Source: Iris pallida (taxonomy: Eukaryota; Streptophyta; Magnoliopsida; Asparagales; Iridaceae). From it: a stretch of DNA of 64,000 bases. The stretch is taken from assembly GCA_029216955.1 (NCBI GenBank), contig JANAVB010002199.1, forward strand, positions 13,881,417 to 13,945,416. Direction: 5' to 3'. Below are positions 33,481 to 45,891 of the stretch, one piece after another. A program made the position numbers and the translations under genes. Numbering within the stretch: position 1 is the first letter of the stretch; every line of letters starts with the position of its first letter. The notes beneath the pieces are model-generated. The model was not told the DNA's origin. It searched no databases and saw only the letters and a list, made by a program, of their open reading frames with translations.

Positions 33481-34383
33481 GCCTCCAGCCACATGCCCCT
33501 TACCGATAGTCTTCCCAGTTTTCAGGTCCTGAAAAACACAACCATCAGGAAAAAATATTACCGAGCAATGTAGTTCACGAGTAATTTGACTAATAGAAAT
33601 TAAACTGAACGGGTTCCCAGGAGTAAGCAGTACAGAATTGAGTGACAGTCCGGAAGCAAGATTGGCACTTCTACGGCCTCGGACTGTCAGGGAACCTCCA
33701 TTGGCAACAGTAATGCTAGAAGCACGACGTACAGGTACATAATTATGTATCATACCTGCATCACCAGTCATGTGAGAGGATGTACCAGAGTCAATTACCC
33801 ATTGCTTGGGTTTCACTATGCACGCGGCTGAGTATCCGGCTGTGGAACCAGACGTGGATGCTTCACCACGACGTTGAGCCTGGAAATCAAGGAACTCGGT
33901 ATAGGAGTCCGAAGTCATCTGAATAGATCGGACACCATCATCAGGGGCGTCAGTGGTGATATTAGCAGCAGGTGATTTAGTGCATTGCCAATAGAAATGG
34001 CCAAGCTGACCACAGTTAAAGCATGTGCACGGTTTTTCTCCATCACGACCGCCATTGCCTCGTCCTCCATCACGACCAGCATTACGACCACCCCGTCGGC
34101 CGCCACGACCACCACAAAATCTTGTACGAGCGGCCCCGAAAGCAGAACGATCAGCAGGAGTATCACCCGAAGTTGTCTCAACGACTTTGGCAGTCCGAAG
34201 GACACGATAGTGTGCTTCCAACAGGGATGGTACATCAGATCCAACAATAATCTGAGAACGAGCAGAGTCCGCATCAGGACGGAGAGAGGCGAGATAAGCC
34301 ATGACATGAAGCTGCTCACGTTGAGCCCGTACTTCATTAATATCCGACGTAAGAGGTAGTACACGGTCGATCTCATCCGTCAT
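33481..34383 (-). pseudogene. Copia B gag C-terminus and protease
   Basis: In one frame: gag middle region, a GGRGGRRGGRN basic-glycine tract, the CCHC knuckle CFNCGQLGHFYWQC (about 34,025) for RNA binding, and the aspartic protease motif WVIDSGTSSHMTG (about 33,795). This frame continues into the integrase without a break until 32,962. Confidence 0.9.
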
Positions 34384-34590
34384 AACCTTGAAGGCCCGAA
34401 AATGCTCTTTATGAGATTTGTCTCCTTGATCTCTTTATGAGATTTGTCTCCTTGAGCCCGTGCTTCATTAATATCCGACGTAAGAGGTAGTACACGGTCG
34501 ATCTCATCCGTCATAGCCTTGAAGTCCCGAAAATGCTCTTTATGAGATTTGTCTCCTTGATTTGCTCGGTACACACCAACGACCGAGTCA
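34327..34590 (-). repeat. 131-bp tandem duplication in copia B gag
   Basis: TTGAGCCCGT(A/G)CTTCATT occurs at 34,321 and 34,452, 131 bp apart, with the following sequence down to CGTCAT(A)(A/G)CCTTGAAG also doubled. A shorter unit CTTTATGAGATTTGTCTCC appears three times. 131 is not a multiple of three, so the duplication splits gag into two frames. Confidence 0.88.
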
Positions 34591-34865
34591 TATATACGAG
34601 ACAAATCGCGTTTACCATCAAACGCCGCCGCCAACATTTCCCATAACTCCTTTACGGAGTCCGTATTTTGAACCATGTCTTCCACCGATGGTTCCATGGA
34701 GTTCATCAACTGTGTAAACAGTCGACTGTCATCAGTCTCCCATTGCTCAAAGATGGGATCATCGTCTGCTGGAGGGTTGTCAGTCAGATGTTTGGACAAC
34801 CGCATTCCCCGAAGTGTTTTCTCGACCTTCTTTCTCCATGTCGAGTAGCCCTCTGGCCCTTCCAA
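34384..34865 (-). pseudogene. Copia B gag N-terminal half
   Basis: Begins MEGPEGYSTWRKKVEKTL and contains the usual copia gag pattern (WETDDSRLFTQLMNS, VKELWEMLAAAFDGKRD, HFRDFKAMTDEIDRVLPL). It ends out of frame in the 131-bp duplication. In the plus orientation only mirror frames are seen. The leader upstream (34,870-35,565) has no other gene. Confidence 0.85.
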
Positions 34866-35578
34866 TCGTCGATCGACAAGTCGAATGGAGAAAATCGTTG
34901 TGCTATTGCATGTTAGTGTGTTGCCGACACTAGTATCTGTGGCACTGCTATTCGTCGTAGAGTCTCTTATTTGTCAGAGATTCAACTGTCGATGTGTTCC
35001 TTCCACTTGATAAACACAACTCTGCCAATGCGCTAAAAACGGAGCCAGAACCGTGATACGCGCATAGAAAGCAGAGAGTGTGGATCACAAGCCAGGTCAG
35101 AGAGATAACCCATGGTAACCCCTGATAGATTCTGGTGTGAAGATCAAGGAAAGAAACAAAGATTCATGCACAACAAACTATATGTGTGCTCTTTGTTAAA
35201 TTTCCAGCATTGATGGGCAGAGGTTCATACAAATGTTTCCCCTCTGAGTATCCCAACAATAATTTTTTTTGACTAAACTAGGGTTGGGAGGGAGAGGGTG
35301 GCGGCTGATGGAAGGAGATGGTTAGGGTTAGGTTAGGGTTTGGAATCATCGGAAGGGGGCTGACAGGAGGGCGGAGGGGGGGCTGACAGGAGCGAAGGGG
35401 GGGCTGACCGGAGCAGAAGAGGGGGGCTTGACAGGAGCAGGGGGGTACTGTAGCAGCGCCGGGGGGGTGGTGATACTGTAGCAAGGGGGGCAGGGGGGCG
35501 CGTGTACTGTAGCAGCGGGGGGGGAAGGCGGCTAGGGTTTTTTTTTGTAAAGAGGCTAGGGTTTTGGCTCTGATACCA

Positions 35579-35716
35579 TGTAGGAGGAAATAATAGGATG
35601 ATTATTATTGAGGGAGAGATTACATATATATATGAGAGGCTAGCCTCCTCTCCTATTATTCTAAGCAATGTGGAACTAAAGCCCATTAACTCATAACTCT
35701 AATATAACACTTAACA
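35579..35716 (-). repeat. Copia B 5' LTR
   Basis: 138 bp. On the minus strand it ends ...CCTCCTACA, immediately followed by the primer-binding site TGGTATCAGAGCC (35,578-35,566). Confidence 0.95.
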
Positions 35717-37266
35717 ATAATATTTGTATAAAGATAAAAACCCACTAACCCGACCAAAAACACTTATTCATTCTTCATATGTCGGGAGATACCGATATGA
35801 TATCGACCAATATATCAGATTTCAACTGATATATCGGCCATTTTTTTCTCAAAACAATATATCTCATATATGTCGATTTAGGTCTCACCCAAATATATCG
35901 GTCAATATCGCCAATATCTATAATACTAAGTATAAATGCATTAAAGGCTATCTCGATTGGACGTGAGGTGAAAGGGGGTGTCACAAGTGGACCGAGTACT
36001 TCCTACTTCCACAGTTTGGATAGAAGGTGGGAGGAGAAAGTGGTGGAGGGTTTAATGATGTGCTACTTGTCCCCCCTTAAATCCAATTTTCCACTTCATC
36101 CAAAAAAAGAAGTGGATTGGATCTAGTTTTCTTTATGTTTTAATAGTATTAAATACTTGTTGATATTATTAATTAATAATTGACCTTATAATTAAATAAC
36201 TACCTCCAAAATAGAAATAAATAAAAATAACAATTAATACTATGTAATTAGTAAAGCTTAATTCATGTCTAAGTAATTACGATAGTTAATTAATATTAAT
36301 TGATTAACTAATATTAGTTAATTAAATTTATTATTACTCAAACAAATACTACAATTTTCAATTTAGTATCGTTTAAGAAACCAATAATGCTTAATTAATA
36401 TCAAGAGATTAAAATTATTTAATATATATTATTGTATTACTTTGATGATTAATTACTAACATATAACTAATTAAGATAAATAAATTATATATTGTACTCA
36501 ATAATGCCTAAATTTTGAAATTTAATAGGGTGTTTAAAAATTTTGACTCCTCACTTACTAATATTTACAATGCACTTGCAGACTCTACCTTATTCCACAT
36601 CAATTATCCAAAAGCCTTCTGGAAAGTGGAGGAAAATAAGAAGAAAATTCGCCACTATAGCTCCATTTGTCCACCTCCCTCACTTGCCCCTATCCAAGCA
36701 TGCCCTAAGGGGCTGTTTGGAACATGTAAGTTAGCCAAGAACTTAGAGAACTTGGAAGTTCTAAGTTCTCATGTTTGGTATGGAAAAATTAGAGAAATTA
36801 GGACGACAAGAACCTAGTCCACATGGGTTTGTCCCAATGTCACATACGTCTTCAGTTCTTCAAGTTCCTTGGCTATATTACAAGTTAAAAATGAACTTGG
36901 AGAAATCAACTGTAAAGAGAGTGAATAGTTGATCCCAACATACCAAATGCTTGGATTTTTTTAGGTTCCAAGCTATAAGTTCTCACCAAACAAACACAAT
37001 AAATGAAGGAAGAGGGAACAAGACTTGGAGAGCTTGGTATGTAACCAATCATATAGTTTCTTGTGTTCTTTGGCTTCTCTAAGTTCCATAGGTTCAAGAC
37101 AACTAGAGAGTCCCCAAGGAAAAAGTAAACATTTTTTCATCAAAATGATCTGCAAATTCATTCTTTTACACCATCTACCTTTCCTTCTACATTTGCTACT
37201 TTGTATGTCCTACTTCCAACCAACTTCATCATCTAACTAGAATTCATCCAAAACTTCTCTTATTTT
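35717..37266. other. Gene-free spacer right of copia B
   Basis: 35,780-35,910 is rich in GATATCGG/CGATATATC motifs like those at 14,700 and 29,900. 36,120-36,530 is very AT-rich. At about 36,708-36,998 a possible decayed MITE has GGGGCTGTTTGG-type sequence on the left and CCAAACAAACAC on the right, with AAGTTCT-rich arms. No coding region is supported, and no missing SUVH4-like N-terminal exon was recognised here. Confidence 0.5.
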
Positions 37267-37316
37267 CAGTGTTCAAAAATGCGCTATGCGGGTTTGGCTC
37301 GGAGGAGGGACGCCTA

Positions 37317-38388
37317 TGTTGGCCCATATAGGTCATGGTCACACCTTATTTCGATGACCGACTAAAACTCTAGTTTGATACAACAAATAATATACTGCTA
37401 CAGTACAACTGATGGACGACTGCTTTGCTACAACATCTGATCAAGTCTTCGCCAAAAGAATCAAGTTGCTAAACAAAGACATTTTCAGTTTATTATTATC
37501 TTCCAATTTATTGAGTCTGGAAAAAATGTACATCGAACGTAATTGGCACTTAGCTAGCTTCTATAGTCCACTACCAAATTAGCCTATCAATTTCGTACTG
37601 TTCAGTCCACAAACCAAAAAGCTAGCCCACTTATAAAAGCCCAAATTCATTCATTCTTCACTTTGACCTAGCTAGTTATAGGGAACCGAACTCGGTCCCC
37701 TCCCCCCCCCCCCCCGACCTAGTTCCCGAGAGATTAGGTTACCCTGAATAACAGACTCCAAACGTTCGAATTTTTGAACATTATGGAACCGAACTATGCT
37801 CGAGTTCGGTCCCATAAAACCCTATAAATAGAGAAAAATTCTCCATTCATTTCACTCATCTCATTCTCTCTTTTCTATCTCTAACAAAGAGTTCTGAGCT
37901 ATTCAACTTTCAAATCTAAGCCTTTACAACTCCTAGCCAAACCAGTACCAGTTCAGTTCGATCTTAGAAGTTTGGTTCGAGTTGTAAAGAAGGCATGAAA
38001 ACCAATTCGTTTTCATCTTGTTTTTGAAGTCAGCAAGTCCTTCGGATCAAAGACTTGCAAGTATGAAGTAGTGCTCTTCGGATTAAAATCACACGTTGTA
38101 AGGAGTTGCAAGCACTGCGAATTCAAAGCTTGTGTTTCACTGCATAGTGAATTCAATATCGAGCAAGAGTACTCGAGACTGGACTAGTCCTCTCAGAGGG
38201 ATACCAGTATAAAATCTCGGTGCTTGAGTTTACTTTTCTGAACTCTTTACTTTACGCAATTATTTTACATTGCCTGCTTACACATCAGCTAGTTTGCTGC
38301 TATAAATCTTCTTTAAATGGTGATTATTATTCTGCTGCACACACGCACTCTATTCACCCCTCTTCTAGAGGTGCTCAACGTTCCTACA
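37317..38388 (+). repeat. Copia C 5' LTR
   Basis: TGTTGGCCCATATAGG...GTTCCTACA. Contains a TATA box (TATAAATA, 37,823-37,830) about 30 bp upstream of a CATTCA/TCTC-rich probable transcription start. A poly-C run at about 37,702-37,715 is absent from the 3' LTR. Confidence 0.93.
37823..37830 (+). promoter_or_regulatory. TATA box of copia C 5' LTR
   Basis: CCCTATAAATAGAG, conserved in the 3' LTR at 43,854-43,861. Conservation in both LTRs and the downstream pyrimidine-rich leader support promoter function. Confidence 0.7.
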
Positions 38389-38433
38389 ATTGGTATCAGA
38401 GCGGATTATTCTCAATAACACTCTAGAGTACAC

Positions 38434-39600
38434 ATGGCAACCGTGAAATCAATATTCACCGGTGAAGGGCCGTCCACAAATAGACCCCCACTATGTGATG
38501 GAACAAACTACACATATTGGAAGACACGGATGAGCTTATTTCTTAAATCACTTGACTTTGATCTCTGGCCAATTGTCCAAGACGGTTATAAAAAGCCACC
38601 TATAATAGTGATTGATGATAATCTTGAAGAAAAGCCCCATGATAGATACACGAACTTAGAGAAGACACAAGTCAGTCTTGATGCAAGAGCTATAAATGTT
38701 TTACTATGTGCTATTGACAAGACTGAGTTTAATAGAGTATCTACATGTGCCACAACGCACAAAATTTGAAAACTTCTTGATGCAACTCATGAAAGTACTT
38801 CACAGGTGAAGGAATCCAAAGTTAGTCGATTGACACAAGAATATGAGACTTTCAAGATGAAGCTAAATGAACCAATCACTCAAATGTTCACTCGTTTTCT
38901 TAATATCACTAATCCTTTATCTTCTCTTGGCAAAGATTATACAAATCACAAGAAGATTCGTAAAGTGCTCAGGGGACTGACCAAGAATTGGAACCCCAAG
39001 GCTACTACAATTATAGAAGAAAAAAGATCTCACCACCATGTCGGTGGAGACACTCATGGGGAAATTGATGACTCATGAACTGGATCTAAAAGACTTTGAA
39101 CAAGCTACACCAAAAGAGAAATCAATTCCTTTCAAAGTACACGCAAAAAAATTCTCAAGCGAAGAAAGTGACAATGATGACTCTGATGGTGAGGAACAAG
39201 CCCTACTGGTAAAGAACTTCAAGAAATCCTTGAGCTTTGAAAAGTCAAACCGAAAGAAGAAAGATTATCACGAGAGCAATGAAGAAGAAACTATACGCTA
39301 TGGATACAAGAAGGCATGGCACATAAAGAAAGATTGTCCAATGGCCAAGAAGACAAGTTGCTATGAACGATCAAGCAGAAAGTCTTCATCACGAAAGTAT
39401 GCAAACACAACCATCTGGCATGAAAGTAAAGCCAGTGACTCAGAGGAAAAAGATAGACCAAACAGTTCTGCAAATGTCTGCTTAATGGCATTTGATCAGG
39501 TATCTACTAATCCTCTGTATGATGATTTAATTTCGATAAACTTTTTGATGCATCTAGTTATTTGCTTGATGAACACAAGGTATTAAACAAATACAAGCAT
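38434..39600 (+). pseudogene. Copia C gag
   Basis: Starts MATVKSIFTGEGPSTNRPPL, followed by DGTNYTYWKTRMSLFLKSLD, the typical opening of copia gag (UBN2-type) in the Tork/SIRE group. A TGA after TTHKI (about 38,767) and a frame change near 39,030 break it. Later parts keep EPITQMFTRFLNITNPLSSLGK and LLVKNFKKSLSFEKSN. A zinc-knuckle-like remnant (KKDCPMAK, about 39,320-39,350) remains but has lost cysteines. Confidence 0.87.
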
Positions 39601-41640
39601 CTCGAAAAGAGATCAAAGCTTACACAACTGAGGTTGAAAGGCTGTCCACCCTATTAAATGAAATAAGGGAAACCTTCCATCATTAACACGGATGAAGTAT
39701 CAACTCTTAAGCTTAGTCTACATGATGCTCTTAAAGATATTAAGAAGAGAGATCATTATTATGCACAGCTCAATGAGTTATATGAATTTGAGAAGAAGTA
39801 TAGTATAGCTTTACAGAAGGTAGATGCTATATCTGTTAAGTATAATGAGAAATGTGCAATCTCTAAAATGTTGATATTAAGTTGGGAAAACAGGTCATAC
39901 ATGTTATTCAATCCATGATCTATCCTGTGACACAGCATACACGTAACAGGCCACGATCAAAAAAAGCACGCAAACCAAATACTAGACATCATCATGCTTT
40001 CTATTCTCAGTATCCACGAAAGACACAGAAGACTCATATCCATACTACAATACCAAACACTAACACTGTTACTATCGTAATTACTGTGGTCAACATGAAC
40101 ACATCTCTCAGTATTGCAAAGTTAGGAAGTTAGTAGACATGAAGGGATGTACTTGGATACTGAAAACTAACATTTTTAGACCCTTAAAGAAATAGGTATC
40201 AAAGGTCACATCTACTCGTTTTATATGTTGGCCAATCATCTCATGCAGTCATGCTAAAAGTAAATGGATTTTCGATAGCGGGTGTTCGCGGCACATGACT
40301 GGTGATACATCTCTATTCGCGATGCTATCGAAGAAGAAAGAAGGATGTCTCCTTCGAAAATAATCTTAGAGGCTATATCATAGGTAACGATAATGTTAGT
40401 ATTCCTCCTTACCCAGTCATAAAGATGTCTGCCTTGTCACTAAGTTAAAAATAACCTATTGAGCATTAGTCATCTTGCTGACAATGATTATGACATTAAG
40501 TTTGTGAAAGATAAATGTTGTATATATGACATGACTACTAGAAATTTAGTTTATGAAGGAATAAGGGAGGATAATATATGTCTTTTATCTATCCGATAAT
40601 ACTAAAAGTATAGGTAAGTGCTTTGTTGTCAATAAAGATAAAAGCTGGCTATGGCATATGAGACTAAGACACGCCAACATGGACACCATTTCAAGGCTAT
40701 CCACGAAGAAATTGGTAAAAGAATTACCAAAAATTACCTTCAAGAGATACATGGTATGTTCTAACTGCGAGAAAAATAAAACTAAGTCATTTTTTAAATC
40801 CATCAACGATGTAAGTACTTCAAAACCATTTGCAATTATTACACGTAGATTTATTTGGATCAAGTAGAGTCGCCAGTCTTGGTAGTAAACTCTATACTTT
40901 TGTTGTCGTTGATGATTTCTCTCGTTATACATGGATTTTCTTTTTATCAAACAAAAGTAATGCATTTTTTGAATTTGAAATATTTTGCAAAAAGGTTCAA
41001 AACGAAAAGACGAATTCAAAAATTCTGATTCAAAAAGTTTTGTGATTCATATGGCTATTTTCATGAATTTTCTTGTTCTAGAACTCCCCAACAAAACAGG
41101 GTTGTGGAGTGGAAGAATAAAACTCTCAGCGATATGACTAGAGTTATGCTTAACCAGTATAATCTTCCGAAGTATTCTAAATATTTCATATTTTAAAGTT
41201 TTTGGCTGTCGTTATTTCATTTTGAACATCAAGGATAACTTGGGTAAGTTCGACTCTAAGACAGATGAAGGTATATTCCTTGGATAGGCTGCTAAGAGTA
41301 AAGGTTTTAGAATTTTTAATAAAAGGTCCTTAAGCGTTGAAGAGTCTATAAATGTTACATTTGATGAGCTCAACAGTCAAGTACCAAGTGATAGTGATGA
41401 CGAAAACATGTAAAAAAATGTCCAGCAAAACACCTGAAGATACAGATACCGGTACAAACTATCTGGAAAGCCTGTCAAAGAAGATGAGGTTCATATCAGA
41501 CCATCCAGAGACTTTCGTCATAGGTGATGTATCAAAGGGAGTAAATACACATTCATCTACTAAAGACATAGCTGCTAATGTTGTTTTTATTTCACAAGTA
41601 GAACCTAAGTCAGTAGCAAATGCTTTTAGTGATGAGTTAT
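39601..41640 (+). pseudogene. Copia C protease and integrase region
   Basis: Protease WIFDSGCSRHMTGDTSLF at about 40,261-40,320. GAG pre-integrase MRLRHANMDTISRLSTKKLV with a CSNCEKNKTK zinc half-site (40,658-40,790). Integrase core start HVDLFGSSRV...VVDDFSRYTWIFFLSNKS (about 40,835-40,960). Further on come KVFGCRYFIL-like and GIFLG-like positions (about 41,200-41,290). Stops and frameshifts occur every few hundred bases. Confidence 0.82.
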
Positions 41641-42800
41641 GAATTTATGCCATGCAAGAGGAATTAAATTAGAAGAGGAACCAAATTTGGGAACTTGTTT
41701 CCAAACCTAGTGGTCACTCTATAATTAGTACCAAATGCGTATTCCGTAATAAACTTAGTGAGGATGGACAAGTCGTTCGCAACAAAGCACGTCTAGTTGC
41801 TCAGGGTTATAATCAAGAAAATTGAATTGATTATGACGAGACTTTGCTCATGTTGCTAGACTTGAGTCCATTCGCATGTTTTGTGCATATACATGTTTTC
41901 ATGATTTCAAACTTTTTCAAATGGACGTCAAAAGTGTATTTTTAAACGACTTTATAAAAGAAAAAGTTTTTGTAAAACAACCCCCTGATTTTGAGGATTT
42001 TAAATTTCATGTTTACGTTTTCAAACCACAAAAGGAACTATATGGACTCGAACAAGCCCCTCATGCTTAGTATGATCGTTTGAGTTCCTTTCTACTTGAA
42101 AATGGTTTTTTAAAAGGGAAAGTTGATACTACCTTGTTTATCAAATCCCTTGATAACAATATTTTATTAGTGCAAATATATGTTGATGACATCATTTTTG
42201 GTTCCACTAATGAGTTATTTTGTCCAGAGTTTGCTAAGTATATGCATAATGAATTCGAGATGAGCATAATGGTAGTTTATTATACTTAACTGCTAGTCGT
42301 CCTGATATTATGTTCAATATTTGCATATGTGCTAGATATGAAGCCAATGCTCAGGAATCACACATATGTGCTATTAAGCGTATCTTTCGATACATTAAGT
42401 GAACTGCTACTGTCAGCTTGCGGTATTCCAAAACCACATCCTTTGACCTTATTGGTTATTCGGAAGCTAATTTTGCTGGATGCAAAACAGACCATAAAAG
42501 TACCAACGGTACGTGTTATTTCCTAGAAAATACTTTAGTTTCCTAGTTTAGCAAGAAACAAAATTATGTTACATTATCAACAACTGAAGCCGAAAGTATC
42601 ACTGCAGGACGTTATTGTACACAAATTTTGTGAATGAAGCAAATCCTATAAGACTACAATTTGCATTTCAAAAACATTTCCATTTTCTGTGACAACATTA
42701 ATACGATTAATTCGACTAAGAACCCAGTATGTCACTCATGCACTAAACATATTGAAATATGTCGTCATTTTCTACGTGGTCATTTTTCGTCTTGAGGACG
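41641..42800 (+). pseudogene. Copia C reverse transcriptase and RNase H
   Basis: RT: WELVSKPSGHS-like start, NKARLVAQGYNQ (about 41,790), FQMDVKSVFLND with the first catalytic Asp, KELYGLEQAPHA, and VQIYVDDIIFGSTNE (about 42,170). Part of the region between FEMSIM and the CRP...DIMF segment is deleted (about 42,270-42,300). RNase H: LIGYSEANFAGC and KSTNGTCYFLE (about 42,450-42,530), then CDNINTIN-like and CHSCTKHIEI segments. Not functional. Confidence 0.85.
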
Positions 42801-43364
42801 AACGTAACAAACTTGAGGATGAGCGACACAAACAGATAGACTATTGGACTACTCTCCAGGCCCAGGCCATTGGGAACTCGATTGCTGGCGGTCCCATTTC
42901 TCTGGTTTGACACCCTCACTGACCAAGACCCAGATGCACAGCGTTACTTCGTTCCTGGTGCTGCTTTTCATGATCCTAACTGGTCAACCGAGACTGGTGA
43001 CGACACTAGTTGAGATCATCCTTTGGTTATGAACTTTTGTAGTTGGTTCTGCTGATGGACTGGTGACACGTATGGTTCTTTAGTTATGCCTTATTTTCAT
43101 TATGTAGTAGACTTTGATTTTTGATTTGTATCAGACTTGCAGTTCTATTTTTGCAGTTTATGTTACTCTATCTGCTTGTGTGTATTAGTTCACTCTACTT
43201 TTTGTTGTTTGTGATCTATGTTTGCGGGGGAGCTCACATTTTGCTCAAATGACAAAGGGGGAGAACATTATACTACCAAATAAAAGATCAGCCATCACCC
43301 ATTTTTTTGAGTTTACTATTTGGTGCATCAATTAGAGTTTGTCAATTATTAAAATATGAGAGAT
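42801..43364 (+). other. Copia C 3' non-pol region
   Basis: After RNase H there is a stretch with charged repeats (LEDERNKLEDERHK, about 42,793-42,835) and a longer segment up to 43,030 before non-coding sequence, ending in purine-rich tracts (GGGGGAG, 43,225-43,265). SIRE-type elements can carry an extra 3' reading frame; here too little is open to claim one. Confidence 0.5.
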
Positions 43365-44411
43365 TGGTGGCCCATATAGGTCATGGTCACACCTGATTTC
43401 GATAACCGACTAAAACTCTAGTTTGATACAACAAATAATATAGTGCTACAGTACAACTGATGGACGACTGCTTTCCTACAACATCTGATCAAGTTTTCGC
43501 CAAAAGAATCAAGCTGATGAACAAAGATATTTTTCAGTTTATTATGCATTTTCCAAATTGAGTCTAGAAAAAATATACATCGGACGTAATTGGCACTTGG
43601 CTAGCTTCTAAAGTCCACTAGCAAATTAGCTTATCAATTTTGTATTGTTCAGTCCACAAAGCAAAAAGCCAACCCACTTATAAAAACCCAAATCTATTCA
43701 TTCTTCACTTTGACCTAGCTGGTTGGGAACCGAACTCGGCCCCCCTGACCCAGTTCCCGAGAGATTAGGTCACCCTGAAGAACAGGCTCCAAATGTTTGA
43801 ATTCTTGAACGTTATGGAACCAAACTCTGCCCGAGTTTGATCACAGAGAACCCTATAAATAGAGAAGAATTCTCCATTCAATTCACTCATCACATTCTCT
43901 CTTCTCTATCTCTAGCAAAGTTCTCTGAGCTATTCAACTTTCAAATCTAAGCCTTTACGACTCCTAGCCAAGCCAATACCAGTTCAGTTCGATCTAGAAG
44001 TTTAGTTCGAGTTGTAAAGAAAGCTTGAAAACCAATTCGTTTTCATCATGTTTCTGAAGTCAGCAAGTCCTTCGAATCAAAGGCTTGCAAGTGTGAAGTA
44101 GTGCTCTTCGAATTAAAAGCACGCGTTGTGAGAAGTTGCAAGCACTTCGGATTCAAAGCTTGTGTTTCACTACATAGTGGATTCAATATTGAGAAAGAGT
44201 ACTCTAAATTGGACTAGTCCTCTCAGAGAGATACTAGTATAAAATATCGGTGTTCGAGTTTGCTTTTCTGAACTCTTTACTTTACGCAATTATGGTATAT
44301 TGCCCACATCAGTTAGTTTGCTGCAATAAATTTTTTTAAGTGGTGATTATTATTTCGCTACACACACGCACTCTATACAGACCCTCTCTAGAGGTGCTCA
44401 ACGTTCCTACA
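43365..44411 (+). repeat. Copia C 3' LTR
   Basis: TGGTGGCCCATATAGG...GTTCCTACA, about 25 bp shorter than the 5' LTR mainly through small deletions. Followed by the target duplication GCCTA. Several percent divergence from the 5' LTR by eye makes it older than elements B and D. Confidence 0.93.
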
Positions 44412-44511
44412 GCCTAGCTCCTAGGCCGCATAGGCGTCGCACAGTTATCAGTCAGTTTTTTCCCTTTTTCTTACTCCCTTGTAACAGCTTATATAGTATT
44501 TTTTTTAACTA

Positions 44512-44735
44512 GGGCTGCAAATGAGCCAAGCGGTTCGCGAGCTGCTCGAAGCTCGGCTCGATAAAAGCTTGTTTGAGCTCGGTTCGTTTAGTAAACGAGC
44601 CAAGCTCAAGCTTAGAAGTACTCGGCTCGTTTGAGCTCGCGAGCTGGCTCGTTTATAAGCCCAGCTCGCAAGCTGGCTCGTTTAGAAGCTTGTTTATAAG
44701 CTTGTTTAGAAGCTTGTTTATAAGCTTGCTTAGAA
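44512..44735. repeat. hAT left subterminal repeats
   Basis: Dense CTCG/GAGCTCG and (TAGA/TATA)AGCTTGTTTA motifs. The AGCTTG core recurs at about 20-bp spacing at 44,690-44,730. Likely transposase binding sites by analogy with other hAT elements. Confidence 0.7.
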
Positions 44736-45891
44736 ACTCCTAGAATGGATATAAAGCCTCAGTGACTCAGTCCAAACCCTAATTTCATTTTAGTCTCTTT
44801 ATTTCGTCTTGCCTCTTGGCCGCCTAAATATCCTTATGGTCTAAAAGCCCTAGGGTTCCTCGGCCATCTCTCTACACCGACCTCCTCTCCTCTCCACGCC
44901 TCTACGTCGCCTCCACGCCGCAACCTCTGGATCTATTCCTCTCCTCTCCACGCCGCGACCTTGGCTCTACGCATCTCCTCTCCAGTAAGTCTCCTCGCCT
45001 CTGCGCCACGACATCTGGCTCTACTCATCTCCTCTCCACGCCGGACTCATCTCCTCTTCAAGATACCCGATCTCCTACTTGTGAGTATTTTTTTGCTTTT
45101 CTTTTTTTCCTACAACAGATTTTTATGGGTATATGGGTTTCTTGAACTATCATATTTTGATAATATGCTTGAAAGAAATATTTCACGCATTATATTTTCT
45201 TCCTACTTAATATCGGACTTGTTTGTCCTCATGGTGTTTGATGATATGCTCTCGAGTTTGTCCTCATGGTGTTTGATAATATGCTTGAAAGAAATATTTC
45301 ATGCATTATATTTTCTTGCTACATCTGATTTTTTATTTTTTCTGATTTTTAGTATTTTTTTCCTACATCAGATTTGTATCAACACTAGGATTACTCTCGA
45401 GCTCATGATTAATTAATGATGGATTTATGGGTTTCTTGAACTCATAGCACCATGTGTCTGTGAGTTTTTGAACAAGTACGTAATAGTATGTAAATAGTGG
45501 ATTCACATGTAGTCACACTGAATTTATCATGCATACAATTAAGAAGTTCCTTGTATGTTTTGAAAGGCAATTATAGAAGGTGTAGATATATAATGTTCTG
45601 ATCAGTTATAGTTGCACTTTATTCTCATTTTATTGCAGTTTATCATTAATTCTTCTATAATTATTATGATTTGTGTCTCAATTTTCTGCAGTTTATATTA
45701 ATCTGTCATTATTGTAGATTGTATAGCAATTAAAATGCCAAGACGGGGCTTCAGTTTAAGATTGGTACTAAAGTATGCATATCATCGAGTTCGAAATGTT
45801 GCTGAGAATGTTATCCTGAACTGATTACTAATCTAGATCACTATGATTAACTTTCTTTTCACTTGCTTTTCGATTTTTGATTTTCCAGAAC

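Larger units (their letters stand above)
30497..35716 (-). mobile_element. Ty1-copia element B, nearly complete, frames broken
   Basis: 5,220 bp on the minus strand. LTRs of 138 bp (35,579-35,716 and 30,497-30,634) differ at three positions by eye and have TG...CA ends. The primer-binding site TGGTATCAGAGCC is at 35,578-35,566 and a purine tract (GAGGGAGGG) adjoins the 3' LTR. The flanks ATAAC and ATAAT are a near target duplication. Gag, protease, integrase, RT and RNase H occur in copia order. It shares LTR motifs (TGTGGGACTAAAGCCCA) and leader structure with element A, so the two are relatives. The lineage resembles the short-LTR Ale type; that is a guess from LTR length and motif wording. 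Confidence 0.95.
37317..44411 (+). mobile_element. Ty1-copia element C, complete but decayed
   Basis: 7,095 bp on the plus strand with an exact 5-bp target duplication GCCTA (37,312-37,316; 44,412-44,416). LTRs are 37,317-38,388 (1,072 bp) and 43,365-44,411 (1,047 bp). The primer-binding site TGGTATCAGAGC is at 38,391-38,402. A purine-rich tract GGGGGAG recurs near 43,225-43,265. Gag, protease, integrase, RT and RNase H are all recognisable, but each has stops or frameshifts. LTR length and protein wording (VQIYVDDIIFGSTNE) fit the Tork/SIRE group. Confidence 0.93.
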
